55,620 nt of DNA, from assembly GCF_018130785.1 (NCBI RefSeq), contig NZ_JAFCJT010000037.1:1-55620 (forward strand), written 5' to 3'. Source of the stretch: Bradyrhizobium liaoningense. GTDB taxonomy: Bacteria; Pseudomonadota; Alphaproteobacteria; Rhizobiales; Xanthobacteraceae. A model generated the notes under the pieces. The model saw only the letters and a list, made by a program, of their open reading frames with translations, was not told the origin of the DNA and did no database searches. Positions within the stretch are counted from its first letter, which is position 1. The number at the start of each line of letters is the position of its first letter. Shown piece by piece: positions 17,058 to 26,256 of the stretch. The translations under genes and the position numbers were made by a program.

Positions 17058-18247
17058 ACGACCTTCACTCGTCTCAGTTCGGCAATTTCGTCAGGGGCGA
17101 AGCCGAACTCGGCAAGCACTTCGCTCGTCTGCTCGCCGAATTCCGGCGGCGGCGCTACCATCTGGCTCGGCGTGCGCGACAGCGTGACGGGTTGGCCGAC
17201 CAGTCGAATGTGGCGGTCCTCGTCGTTCGGAACGTCCTGCGCGATACCGAGATGTTTGACCTGCGCGTCCTCGAACATCTGGTCAATGGCGTAGATCGGT
17301 CCGCAGGGCACGCCGGCGTCGTTGAACTCGCGGACCCAGGTCTCGGTCGACTTCGCCACCGTGCGCTTCTCGATCTCGGCGTTGAGCGCGTCGCGGTTCT
17401 TGGAGCGGGCAGGCGCGGTCACATAATCAGGGTGGCTGTAGAGCTCCGGCGCGCCGATCGCCTGCGCGCAACGCTCCCAGATCCGCCCGCCGGTCGTGGC
17501 GATGTTGATGTAGCCGTCCGAGGTCTTGAACACGCCGGTCGGGATGCTGGTCGGATGGTTGTTGCCGGCCTGCTTGGCGACCTCCTTCTCCATCAGCCAG
17601 CGCGCGGCCTGGAAGTCGAGCATGAAGATCTGCGCCTGGAGCAGCGAGGTCTGCACCCACTGGCCCTTGCCGGACACCTCGCGCTCGAGCAGCGCGGTGA
17701 GGATACCCATGGCGCAGAACAGACCCGCTGTGAGGTCGGCGACGGGAATGCCGACCCGCATCGGGCCGTCACCCGGCGCCCCGGTGATCGACATCAGTCC
17801 GCCCATGCCCTGCGCGATCTGATCGAAGCCGGGGCGCTTGTGGTAGGGGCCGTCCTGGCCGAAGCCGGAGATGCTGCCATAGACGATGCGCGGGTTGATC
17901 TCACGCAGGCTCTCATAGTCGATGCCGAGCTTATTCTTCACGTCGGGACGGAAATTCTCGACCACGACATCGGCTTTGGCGGTGAGGCGCTTGAACACGG
18001 CGAGCCCGCGCTCGTCCTTCAGATTCAGCGTCATCGCCCGCTTGTTGCGGTGCAAATTCTGGAAGTCGGACCCGCGTCGCGGCCCACCCGGTTGCTCGCC
18101 GCCGGATTCCTCGGTCAGCGCGTCGATCTTGATCACGGTGGCGCCCCAGTCCGCGAGCTGCCGCACGCAGGTGGGCCCGGAGCGGACGCGGGTCAGATCG
18201 AGCACGGTAAAGCGCGACAGGGCTTCTGAGGCATGCGGGAAGGGCAT
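17054..18247 (-). CDS. CaiB/BaiF family CoA-transferase (family III)
   Basis: The 397-residue protein is a family III CoA-transferase like formyl-CoA or succinyl-CoA:carboxylate transferases. It begins with LSRFTVLDLTRVRSGPTCVR and DWGATVIKIDAL and contains GFGQDGPYHKRPGFDQIAQG; the aspartate of GFDQ is probably the catalytic acyl acceptor. The C-terminal part has GVPCGPIYAIDQMFEDAQV, typical of the family. It transfers CoA from an acyl-CoA to a free acid. The substrate is not predictable from sequence. It may activate an acid for the crotonase encoded 6 kb away, but the genes are on opposite strands. ATG 18247 is the natural start and the length is normal. Confidence 0.9.
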   Translation of the reverse strand: MPFPHASEALSRFTVLDLTRVRSGPTCVRQLADWGATVIKIDALTEESGGEQPGGPRRGSDFQNLHRNKRAMTLNLKDERGLAVFKRLTAKADVVVENFRPDVKNKLGIDYESLREINPRIVYGSISGFGQDGPYHKRPGFDQIAQGMGGLMSITGAPGDGPMRVGIPVADLTAGLFCAMGILTALLEREVSGKGQWVQTSLLQAQIFMLDFQAARWLMEKEVAKQAGNNHPTSIPTGVFKTSDGYINIATTGGRIWERCAQAIGAPELYSHPDYVTAPARSKNRDALNAEIEKRTVAKSTETWVREFNDAGVPCGPIYAIDQMFEDAQVKHLGIAQDVPNDEDRHIRLVGQPVTLSRTPSQMVAPPPEFGEQTSEVLAEFGFAPDEIAELRRVKVV

Positions 18248-19018
18248 CTTGAATGGCTCCGAGTGAATCTCGCTACCTTAGTGGTCGAACCCACCGCTGG
18301 GAAGCTTGTGAGGAAACCGGAGTGCGTCGTTCACGCTAGAAGGCGCTCTACAGCCGCGAAAAAATGCTCGTCGCTCTGGGCGCAATCTGGTCTACCTTCG
18401 CTGGCAGAGCTTCTAGATTTGATCATCCCAAGGCCGATGATGGGACGACGAAACCGCAGTCTCGCTTGGTTGAAATCCACCATGCTGCAAGGTGGAGGTC
18501 CGCTGCACAGTTGACTCGCGGCCCACCTGAACGCTATGAGGTAGGTTTGTGAATCTGATTGCGGGGAGCCATGTCGGTTCTCGTGGTTTTTGCTGTACTG
18601 ATAGTAGTGCTCGGTGCCTACGGCCTTCTTTATTGATGGCTTATAAGTTCCGAGATACGGGGTCTCGATTAGCCCTTGTAAATGAGAGCCGAGGGCATGG
18701 GCTGATTGCGCAAAGATGGTCCTTGAGGGCAACCGCGACGTATGTCCTTCTTAGAGTTCCTCATTTTCGCGGGAACGCGCAGCGCTTGCTTGTTTGGGCA
18801 GTTCTCGGCCGACGTCGTCTTAACGTCGAGCCAACACCTGGTTGCGGGCCGGTGGTTTCATTTCTGATGCTCGCGTCACACTTGGGAGCTCGCGCTCTGA
18901 GCTGCCGGCAAACAGGGCCGATTCCGTTTCTTGCGTCCATCAGTTAGCAAGATCGACCTGTTCTAGGCCACACAGGACCAAAGAATGTGTCGCCCACATT
19001 CTGAGGAGCCTTGGTCGA
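18248..19018. other. Degraded stretch without an intact gene
   Basis: No intact gene is seen. Short protein-like pieces occur in the plus frames, such as MSVLVVFAVLIVVLGAYGLL at 18570-18629 and MSFLEFLIFAGTRSACLFG from about 18740, with ADVVLTSSQHL following. The second piece is faintly like the N-terminal domain of family-4 glycosyltransferases, and it lies before a decayed CapD-like gene. I cannot assign it firmly. This appears to be the eroded left edge of the polysaccharide locus. Confidence 0.35.
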
Positions 19019-20202
19019 ATGACGCCTCTGTTGAGTCTCACCTTTCGTAATTTTCTCTGCCCTGCACGATGCGCTTGTTACGGCCATAGCTGTGCTCGCG
19101 AGCTTTTATCTACGCGCGACTCCTTGCTCGAGCGCTTACCTGTCCTTTTTCGCATCCTGCCGTTCTTCATCGTCCTGAGCGTAGTCGTTTGTTATTTGTT
19201 CAATCTGACGACAACGAAATGGCGCTTCTTTTCGCTTCCCGATGCACTCAGCGTCCTTCGTGCGGCTACGGTTCTCACCGTTTCTCTCGTCGCGCTGGAC
19301 TACGCTTTCTTGGCGCGCAACGTCTATGAAGCGTTCTTCTTGGGCAAGATGACGATCATTCTGTACTGGTTCCTTCAGGTATTCTTGCTTAGCTCATCGC
19401 GGTTCGCGTGTCGCTATTTCCGCTACACGCGTAAGTTACATCATGCCCGCCAAAGCAGAGCGGCTCCAGCATTGACGGTCGGCCAGGCCGCCGATCTTGA
19501 GATTCTTCTCCGCGCGATTGAAAATGGCTCGGTAAAGGCTATTTGGCCGGTAGGCCCATTGTCCCTATCGCGTGCCGATAGGGGCAACTGGTGCGCAATA
19601 TCCCGATGAGAAGATCTGCCGGATGTGGTTCGGGACTTTGCAGATCGCAAATGATCGATTGCACGGCTCGTAATGGGCGGCGCTTCCGCATTCGAAGCCG
19701 ATGCATATCCAGAGAAAATTCCGTTTCAGGCTCGGAAGCTCGGGCTCGTCGTAAGCCGCTTGCCATCCTTAGACGGCGAGGGGAGTGCCTCAGTTAAGGC
19801 CGATCGCGATTGAAGATCTATTGCTCCGAGCCACGCAAACGATTGACCATGGTCGTATCGAGCAGCTGGTCAAAGAGAAAGCGATCCTCGTTACGGGGGG
19901 CAGGATCAATCGGCTCTGAGATATGCGAGCGTGTCATTCTCCATCGAGCAAGCCGAGTTCTCGTGATCGATAACTCCGAGCCTGAGTGATGGAGGCGATG
20001 TCGGCGCGCACTCATGCGAAAATAGAGGGCAGAATAGTTGACGTGCGGGATCGGAATCGTGTTTTCCAGCTATTGCACGAGTTTAAGCCTGACATCGTTT
20101 TCCACGCTGCCGCACTGAAGCACGTTGATCCTGACACACATGCGCTTACCAGAGAAGTCCTTAGACAGATCGAATCCAGCAACGCAGGTGTTTTTCTTTG
20201 AT
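19019..20202 (+). pseudogene. CapD/WbpM-like nucleotide-sugar dehydratase, multiply frameshifted
   Basis: Pieces of one protein can be followed through at least five frame changes. They are MTPLLSLTFRNFLC, ALHDALVTAIAVLASFYLR, a long membrane segment with YLFNLTTTKWRFFSLPDAL, DLPDVVRDFADRK, QARKLGLVVSRLPSLDGE, EDLLLRATQTIDHGRIEQLV with KEKAILVTGG, GSEICERVILHRASRVLVI, and KIEGRIVDVRDRNRVFQLL with PDIVFHAAALKHV. This is the order of a CapD/WbpM/PglF-type membrane protein with a CoA-binding-like and an extended SDR domain. The similarity stops after FHAAALKHV, so the catalytic C-terminal half is lost. Such enzymes make UDP-sugars with a 4-keto-6-deoxy group for surface polysaccharide. Confidence 0.75.
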
Positions 20203-20320
20203 GCATGGCATGCCATTTGCCATGGCAATTCTTGTCCGCTAAGCGACCGCGCGCAGACCTTTTACAAAGATCAGCATCATCTGACCCTCTACAAGGCTTT
20301 GAGGCTACAGCATCTCGCCT
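20125..20320 (+). pseudogene. Fragment resembling the SGNH end of an O-acyltransferase
   Basis: The frame here reads FFFDAWHAICHGNSCPLSDR followed by AQTFYKDQHHLTLYKALRL. The Cys-x-Cys spacing, an aspartate and histidine pair (KDQHHLT) and the tail resemble the last part of the SGNH domain of membrane O-acyltransferases of the OafA type (usual pattern CxxxxCxxxxxG.xxYxDxxHLS). The rest of the enzyme is missing. Sugar acetylation genes are common in polysaccharide loci, which fits the setting. Confidence 0.4.
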
Positions 20321-20706
20321 TTGCGGACCTTTCGCGTTTTCTTGTGGGGCCGTACAAACGCCAGTTCTGCCGCATGTCGAGTGTCAAAAAGGTCAAGCCG
20401 GTGAGCAGATCCCCTTAATGCTGATGCTGGGCATCACTAGTCGTCCAATTATCCCAAAAGAGAAAAGCCCGGCGCTGTTACACGCCGCTTCCGACTAGCT
20501 TAATACCCAGTGCCAACCTAATCACAGGTTGTGAGTTTTTCATGTATGAGGTGCCTTCCGCGGCTCACCTAGGCCAGGCTGAGGCTTGAATTCGGGCGAG
20601 CTTAACCGTAACCAGCGGAGGCGATTGGGCGTAAGGCAGATTGACCGATATAGGACATCCCGATTGTGTTGTTCGCTGAAGGACGCTGCGCCGCCGCAGT
20701 GAGTTG
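20321..20706. other. Intergenic stretch, nothing assigned
   Basis: This stretch between the decayed fragments and the epimerase gene holds no convincing gene, hairpin terminator or repeat. It should contain the promoter for the epimerase gene, but no clear -35/-10 pair stands out. Confidence 0.4.
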
Positions 20707-21555
20707 ATGGAGATGCAGAGTTTGGTTGTGGGCGCCACCGGGATCGTCGGAGGCTACATCGTCGAGCATCTGGTCAGTTCCGGTGAAGCGCCGCTGGCGT
20801 TGTCCCGGGCGCGGCATCGCAATTGCGGAGTAGTGTGGCTCCAGGGTGATCTCGCCGCGCCCGAAACCTTGAAGCCGCCTTCGTTCGAGACCTTGTATTG
20901 CACCGCCGAGGTTGGTCTGTTGGCGAATGCGTTGCCGCATATGTATACGCCGACGCTGAGGCGTGTTGTCGCCTTCACTTCCACCAGCATCGTCACGAAA
21001 ATAGAATCCGAAGTCGCAGCAGAGCGCGAACTGCTGCAGCGGCTTGCTGAGGGGGAGAAGCGGCTGATCGCTACATGCGAGCGATATAACGTTGGTTGGA
21101 CAATCTTGCGCCCGACCATCATCTATGCAGAGGGCCGTGACGGCAACGTTTCGCGGCTGGCGCGGCTTATTCGACGGTTCGGTATGCTACCTTTGATGGG
21201 CAGCGGCGCCGGGCTGCGGCAGCCCGTGCATGCGGAAGACCTTGCGATCGGCGCCATTGCCGCGGCCGCAAGCGACGCAGCAATCGGCAAAACCTATGCG
21301 CTGCCAGGCGGTGAGACGATCAGCTATCGTGAGATGGTCGGCCGGATTTTCGACGCGCTCGGTAAGCCACGCCGGATCATATCCGCGCCGCCGTTTGTCT
21401 GGCGGCTGGGATTTGCGCTGACGGAGCCGTTCTTTCCGAATGCAAATGCTGCTATGGGCGCCCGGATGGCAAAGGACATGGTGTTCGATCCCGCGCCGGC
21501 GGTCCGCGATTTTGGCTGGAATCCGCGGGGTTTTTATCCGCGATTTGAAGAATAA
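20707..21555 (+). CDS. NAD(P)-dependent epimerase/dehydratase family protein
   Basis: The 282-residue protein has an extended or atypical SDR fold. The nucleotide-binding motif is GATGIVGGYIVEHL at the N-terminus, followed by acidic and hydrophobic strands, and YNVGWTILRPTIIYAEG marks the substrate-binding region. The C-terminal part (YALPGGETISYREMVGRIF) is like NmrA/TIP30-type or sugar epimerase proteins. It probably oxidises or epimerises a nucleotide sugar or lipid-linked sugar for the locus. I start at ATG 20707; TTG 20704 and ATG 20713 are close alternatives, and no strong ribosome binding site distinguishes them. The substrate is unknown. Confidence 0.75.
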   Translation: MEMQSLVVGATGIVGGYIVEHLVSSGEAPLALSRARHRNCGVVWLQGDLAAPETLKPPSFETLYCTAEVGLLANALPHMYTPTLRRVVAFTSTSIVTKIESEVAAERELLQRLAEGEKRLIATCERYNVGWTILRPTIIYAEGRDGNVSRLARLIRRFGMLPLMGSGAGLRQPVHAEDLAIGAIAAAASDAAIGKTYALPGGETISYREMVGRIFDALGKPRRIISAPPFVWRLGFALTEPFFPNANAAMGARMAKDMVFDPAPAVRDFGWNPRGFYPRFEE

Positions 21556-21634
21556 GATGGTCTAAAAGACGCCGTGTCTATTTCCAGCGCGGCCGCGACG
21601 TGGCTGCGAGAGGCTCAATCAGGAACTATCTCAG

Positions 21635-22564
21635 TTGCCGCTAGCAAGCACTAAAGTCGTCATTCTGCTCGCGACCAGAAACGGCGCGGCATTTATTCAG
21701 GAGCAAATCGACTCCTATCGGGCGCAAACCTATCGCAATTGGGAATTGCTGGTGTCCGATGACGGCTCGACGGACGATACGATCAAGATCATCGAAGAGT
21801 TTATCAAGCAGGTTCCCCAGCGGGTGGTGGTGCGGCGAGGGCCGCAGATCGGTTTCTGGCAGAACTTTGTATCGTTAGTCCGATCTGACGATATCGATGG
21901 TGACCTGTACGCCTACAGCGACCAGGACGACGTATGGTTTCCGGAGAAACTTGCGAACGCCGTGAGCTGGTTCGAAGCGCGTCCGACCGATCAGCCGGCT
22001 CTGTATTTTACGCGAACCGAGTTGATCGAAGAGGGCGGCGCGCCGATTGGCTTCTCGCCGCTGTTCGTGCGCGCGCCGACCTTTCAAAATGCTCTGGTGC
22101 AGAACATCGGTGGCGGCAACACCATGGTGTTCAATCGGGCGGCGAAGTTGGCGCTTCAGGCCACGCCGACCGACGTTGCTCTGGTATCGCACGATTGGTG
22201 GACGTATCAGGTCGTGACAGGGATCGGCGGCACCGCGCATTACGACCCCTGGCCCAGCCTACGATACAGACAACACGTGAAGAATCTTGTCGGAGCGAAT
22301 GTCGGTCTGCGCGCGAGGCTTATTCGTTCGTCCGCATTCTTGGGCGGCCGCTTCGCAACGTGGAATGATGTCAACCTGAACATGCTAGGCAGCATGCGAA
22401 GCCTGCTAACGCCGTACAACGCACTCGTGCTCGCCCGGTTCACCCAAGCGCGTTTGGTCGCATGGCCGAAGCGGCTGTGGCTCCTTTGGAAATCCGGTGT
22501 TTACCGGCAAAGCTTTCTCGAGAATCTCGCGCTTTTCGTTGGGGCACTCTTTGGCCGCCTCTGA
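21635..22564 (+). CDS. Glycosyltransferase family 2
   Basis: The 309-residue GT-A protein is like rhamnosyltransferases of family 2. It begins with VVILLATRNGAAFIQEQIDS and QTYRNWELLVSDDGSTDDT. The DxD-like motif is in YAYSDQDDVWFPEKL, and a later FNRAAKLALQATPTDVALVS-HDWW segment is typical of the family. The TTG at 21635 lies after AGGAAC and gives the full N-terminal strand, so it is the likely start. It transfers a sugar, possibly L-rhamnose, to a growing polysaccharide at the inner face of the membrane. It converges on the first Wzt gene with only 6 bp between their stops. Confidence 0.85.
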   Translation: MPLASTKVVILLATRNGAAFIQEQIDSYRAQTYRNWELLVSDDGSTDDTIKIIEEFIKQVPQRVVVRRGPQIGFWQNFVSLVRSDDIDGDLYAYSDQDDVWFPEKLANAVSWFEARPTDQPALYFTRTELIEEGGAPIGFSPLFVRAPTFQNALVQNIGGGNTMVFNRAAKLALQATPTDVALVSHDWWTYQVVTGIGGTAHYDPWPSLRYRQHVKNLVGANVGLRARLIRSSAFLGGRFATWNDVNLNMLGSMRSLLTPYNALVLARFTQARLVAWPKRLWLLWKSGVYRQSFLENLALFVGALFGRL

Positions 22565-22570
22565 GCGAGC

Positions 22571-23356
22571 TCACGCCACATCGACGGTGCCTCTTTGCGT
22601 CTCCGCGTACATTTCGAGGATCTCCTCGAGGGAACCTGCAGCTTTGATCATGCCCCGATCCATCCAGAGGGCCTTGTTGCAGAACTGGCGGCAGGTCTCC
22701 GCACTGTGGGAAGCGAGCACCAGGATGCTTGCCTTCGCGACGAAATTGTCGATGCGATGCCTGGCTTTGGTGATGAATCTGTCGTCGCCAGCCATGATCC
22801 ACTCGTCCATCAACAGGATTTCGGGGGCAAAGCTGGTCGCCACCGCAAAGGTCAATCGCGTCATCATACCCGAGGAATAGGTGCGCACCGGGATGTCCAA
22901 ATATTCGCCAAGCTCCGTGAAGTCGGAAATGTCCTGCATCTTGCCGGCGATTTCGTCGGGCGTCATGCCGAGGATTAGGCCGCGCATGCGGACATTCTCA
23001 TAGCCGCTGATGTCCGGATCGATGCCAAGGCCGATGTCAAGCATCGGAGAGATCGTTCCGCGAGTGCGGACCGTGCCGACGACCGGCTCATAGATGCCGG
23101 CCATCACGCGCAGCAAGGTGGTTTTGCCGGCGCCGTTTGATCCGATCAACGCGACCCTATCGCCGGCGGCGATATGCGTCGAGACGTTTCGCAGCGCTTC
23201 GACGACGATGCGGTGGTTCGCGTCGGCTGCCAGATGGCCACCAGAGCTACGGAACAGCAGGCTCTTCTTCAACGACCGCGACCCGCCATGATAGATGGGA
23301 AACGACACGCTGACATTTTCCATCGTCATTTCTGACTGAATTTTGTCGGTATTCAT
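22571..23356 (-). CDS. ABC transporter ATP-binding protein, Wzt type (system 1)
   Basis: This is an ATPase of the polysaccharide/teichoic acid export family. Walker A is IGSNGAGKTTLLRVM, the signature is YSSGMMTRLTFAV and Walker B is ILLMDEWIMAGD. I use ATG 23356 (261 residues) because the longer frame overlaps the upstream permease gene and its first 71 residues look like a shadow of it. The gene starts 5 bp after the permease stop. It lacks the C-terminal carbohydrate-binding domain of classical Wzt, so export by this system probably does not depend on a terminal sugar signal on the polymer. Confidence 0.88.
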   Translation of the reverse strand: MNTDKIQSEMTMENVSVSFPIYHGGSRSLKKSLLFRSSGGHLAADANHRIVVEALRNVSTHIAAGDRVALIGSNGAGKTTLLRVMAGIYEPVVGTVRTRGTISPMLDIGLGIDPDISGYENVRMRGLILGMTPDEIAGKMQDISDFTELGEYLDIPVRTYSSGMMTRLTFAVATSFAPEILLMDEWIMAGDDRFITKARHRIDNFVAKASILVLASHSAETCRQFCNKALWMDRGMIKAAGSLEEILEMYAETQRGTVDVA

Positions 23357-23361
23357 CGTCT

Positions 23362-24219
23362 TCAGATCCAGTAGGCGATACGCGAGCGAAAGCGCGTGAA
23401 GACCAGTCCGGCAAGTCCGAGATTGATCGCCGTGATTAACAGTGCGGCAAGGTAGTTCTTGAGGTCGGGTACATTTCCCAACAGCGGCGTTCGCACGATC
23501 TCGATCAGATGGAAAAACGGATTGATATCGGCGATGTACACCCGGCGATGGAGCAATTCCGGCTTCCACATGATGGGTGTAACAAAAAATATTAGCTGCA
23601 CGACCGAATTGATGAGCGGCGGAATGTCGCGGAATCGGGCTGACAGAATGCCAATATAGATCGTCGCCAGCGTACCGTTCAACACCAGGAGGATCAGTCC
23701 GGGAATTGCCAGTAGGGCTGTGGCGCCGGGCCAGATCCCAAAATAGGTCACGACCCCAAAATAGATCACGAAGTTATGGGCGAAGATGATGATCTTGCTC
23801 CAGCTCGACCGATAAACGTAGATCGAGTAGGGCAGCCGGACCTGCTTGATATAGGACTCGGCCGCTGTGAAGATGATGCCGCCTTCGCTGAGGAAGGTCG
23901 CCAGAAGATTCCAGACCAGCAGACCGGTGCAGAGGAAGGGTAAGAAATTGCGAATCGGAGTTTTGAACAATTCAGCGTAGAGGAATCCTAGCGCAACCAC
24001 CATGATTGCCGTGCTGGCAGTGAGCCAGAACGGTCCAAGCAGGGAGCGGCGATAGCGCTGAAGGATGTCGTTCCATCCCATTCGGCCCCACAGACGCCAA
24101 GCGGCGAACCCGTCCCGAAGGTCGGCAATCGCCATTTCGCTGGCCCTTTGTCCTTCGCCCCAAGTGACGGTCCCCGCCGGATGTCCATCGCCGCTTCGTG
24201 TTTCGACAGTCGCTAACAT
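23362..24219 (-). CDS. ABC transporter permease, Wzm type (system 1)
   Basis: The 285-residue permease has about six membrane helices after a hydrophilic N-terminus. Conserved segments are RYRRSLLGPFWLTASTAIMV (the ABC2 entry motif), YVYRSSWSKIIIFAHNFVI and LLHRRVYIADINPFFHLIEI. Such proteins flip finished lipid-linked polysaccharide across the inner membrane together with the ATPase encoded next to it. The pair is transcribed away from the dTDP-rhamnose genes, from the 24.2-24.6 kb divergent region. Confidence 0.88.
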   Translation of the reverse strand: MLATVETRSGDGHPAGTVTWGEGQRASEMAIADLRDGFAAWRLWGRMGWNDILQRYRRSLLGPFWLTASTAIMVVALGFLYAELFKTPIRNFLPFLCTGLLVWNLLATFLSEGGIIFTAAESYIKQVRLPYSIYVYRSSWSKIIIFAHNFVIYFGVVTYFGIWPGATALLAIPGLILLVLNGTLATIYIGILSARFRDIPPLINSVVQLIFFVTPIMWKPELLHRRVYIADINPFFHLIEIVRTPLLGNVPDLKNYLAALLITAINLGLAGLVFTRFRSRIAYWI

Positions 24220-24624
24220 CGATTGATTTCCACTTCGCAGGTCGGATCTTGTCCCGGAAAAGCGAAACCCACTATAATACCATCAAGGTGCTGGCACCCC
24301 CTGCGATCCGCCAAACAACTGATATTGGAACGCAGCCCTTCGTCCCGCTCAACAAGACGGGGCGCATGGCAATCCAGATCCCATTAGGCATGCTTGAGGT
24401 TCCGGGAATGATGCCTTAAGCCATAGAACGTCAGATGCGTCTAGCGCGAAGATGCTTGAATAACTATAGGCATCGGGCGGGTCGGTGTGAGGGAACATCC
24501 GTCGTTGCAAGCGGTCCCTAACGGGGCATTGCGACACGGAAGCCTGGCGCGAGGCAGAATTCCGTTGATCATCCTCGGCCAATCGGGGCAGAGGCAAGCG
24601 AGCACAGGGGACCAACGTCCGAAA
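24220..24624. promoter_or_regulatory. Divergent intergenic region between wzm and rfbC
   Basis: About 400 bp separate the divergent wzm and rfbC genes. It should hold promoters for both units. I see no strong repeats or operators, and the long upstream frame that runs into rfbC has no protein-like character. Confidence 0.35.
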
Positions 24625-25194
24625 ATGGCTATGAAGATAGAGCGCCTTGAGATTCCGGACGTTCTGCTGGTGACTCCAGCGAGGCATAACGACCCCCGAG
24701 GATTTTTTTCGGAGACGTTTCGTGCGGACGTGCTGCTTGCGAAGGGCATCGCAGCAGCGTTCGTGCAGGACAATCACGTGTTGTCGACCCAAAAAGGCGT
24801 GCTGCGTGGATTGCATTACCAGCTTCCGCCGCATGCGCAGGGCAAGTTGGTGCGCTGCTCGCGCGGAGTAATTCTCGACGTTGCCGTCGACATCAGGGCA
24901 GGCTCGCCGACCTTTGGCCGCCACGTGGCCGTCGAGTTGTCGGCGGCGAACTGGCGTCAATTGTGGGTGCCGCCCGGCTTAGCTCACGGTTACGTCACAC
25001 TGACCGATGATTGCGAGGTCATCTACAAGGTGACCGATTATTACGCGCCAGACTGCGATCGTGGTATCGCATGGGACGATCCCGACCTCGCCATTGATTG
25101 GCGGATTTCGGGGGGTGACTTGGTCTTATCGGACAAGGATCGGAAGCTGCCGCGCTTGAAAGATGTCCCTCCGAGCTTCCAATTCGGCGGTTGA
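24625..25194 (+). CDS. rfbC: dTDP-4-dehydrorhamnose 3,5-epimerase
   Basis: The 189-residue cupin enzyme makes dTDP-4-dehydro-L-rhamnose from dTDP-4-keto-6-deoxyglucose. Motifs are DPRGFFSETFR, KGVLRGLHYQLPPHAQGKLV with the catalytic histidine, AHGYVTLTDDCEVIYKVTDY with the tyrosine, and a C-terminal DDPDLAIDW. The ATG at 24625 gives the usual family length; AGGGGAC lies upstream, and ATG 24631 is an alternative. The gene begins the four-gene rhamnose cluster and ends 12 bp before rfbB. A second, more divergent epimerase of this family is encoded at 42203. Confidence 0.93.
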   Translation: MAMKIERLEIPDVLLVTPARHNDPRGFFSETFRADVLLAKGIAAAFVQDNHVLSTQKGVLRGLHYQLPPHAQGKLVRCSRGVILDVAVDIRAGSPTFGRHVAVELSAANWRQLWVPPGLAHGYVTLTDDCEVIYKVTDYYAPDCDRGIAWDDPDLAIDWRISGGDLVLSDKDRKLPRLKDVPPSFQFGG

Positions 25195-25206
25195 GGAGCT
25201 GGCGCA

Positions 25207-26256
25207 ATGCGGGTGATCGTGACTGGAGGAGCCGGTTTTATCGGATCGGCGGTATGTCGACATTTCATCGCCGATCTCGGCCATGACGTCGTCGTGGTCG
25301 ATAAATTGACGTATGCCGGCAATTTGGCGTCGCTGACGCTGGTTGCGAACAGTCCGCATTATGCTTTCGAAAAGCACGATATCTGCGACGGCGCCGCGAT
25401 GGCTGCGATCTTCGAGAAATACCAGCCGGACGCAATAGTTCATCTCGCCGCCGAGAGCCACGTCGATCGTTCGATATCCGGCTCCGACCTGTTCTTGAAA
25501 ACCAATGTCGTCGGTACATTCACGCTGCTCGAGACGACCCGCCGCTACATTGCGTCGGCCGGGAAAAAGGCGCATGATTTCCGGTTCGTGCACGTCTCCA
25601 CGGACGAGGTTTACGGGTCACTGGGAGAGGACGGGCTGTTCACCGAAACCACGGCCTACGATCCTAGTTCTCCCTATTCGGCCACCAAGGCTGCTTCCGA
25701 CCATCTGGCGAAAGCCTGGCACCGAACCTACGAAGTACCCGTTATCGTCTCCAATTGTTCCAACAATTACGGGCCCTATCATTTTCCCGAAAAGCTGATT
25801 CCGCTGGTTATCCTCAACGCACTGGATCGCAAGTCGCTTCCGGTCTATGGCGACGGCTCCAACGTCCGTGATTGGTTGTTTGTCGACGACCACGCCCGGG
25901 CGCTTGGCGTCATTCTCGCAAAAGGCAGGCCCGGCGAAACCTACAATATCGGCGGAGGCAACGAGCGGACCAACATCGAAGTCGTCCGGCAGATCTGTTC
26001 GTGGATGGATCGACTGCGCCCGAACGACGCCTCGCATCACGAGCTGATTTCGTTCGTTGCCGATCGCCCGGGGCACGACCAGCGTTACGCGATTGATGCC
26101 AGCAAGCTCGAAACCGAGCTGGGATGGCGAGCGCGGGAAACGTTCGAAACCGGGATCGAAAAAACAGTGCAGTGGTATATTGCGCGCGAAGATTGGTGGC
26201 AGCCGTTGCGGAACAAAGTCTATGGCGGCGAACGTCTCGGTCTGGTGGGGTCGTGA
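25207..26256 (+). CDS. rfbB: dTDP-glucose 4,6-dehydratase
   Basis: The 349-residue extended SDR enzyme converts dTDP-glucose to dTDP-4-keto-6-deoxyglucose. The NAD motif is GGAGFIGSAVCRHF, the specificity motif is HLAAESHVDRSI, the active site is HVSTDEVYGSLGEDG and the catalytic YxxxK is YSATKAASDHL. It is the second gene of the rhamnose cluster. Its TGA overlaps the GTG of rfbD (GTGA), indicating coupled translation. Length and motifs are all normal. Confidence 0.95.
   Translation: MRVIVTGGAGFIGSAVCRHFIADLGHDVVVVDKLTYAGNLASLTLVANSPHYAFEKHDICDGAAMAAIFEKYQPDAIVHLAAESHVDRSISGSDLFLKTNVVGTFTLLETTRRYIASAGKKAHDFRFVHVSTDEVYGSLGEDGLFTETTAYDPSSPYSATKAASDHLAKAWHRTYEVPVIVSNCSNNYGPYHFPEKLIPLVILNALDRKSLPVYGDGSNVRDWLFVDDHARALGVILAKGRPGETYNIGGGNERTNIEVVRQICSWMDRLRPNDASHHELISFVADRPGHDQRYAIDASKLETELGWRARETFETGIEKTVQWYIAREDWWQPLRNKVYGGERLGLVGS

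Noticed and set aside
23357..23569. 71-residue N-terminal extension of the first Wzt protein
   Set aside because: It lies inside the permease gene, has no homology to Wzt, and a good start follows directly after the permease stop.
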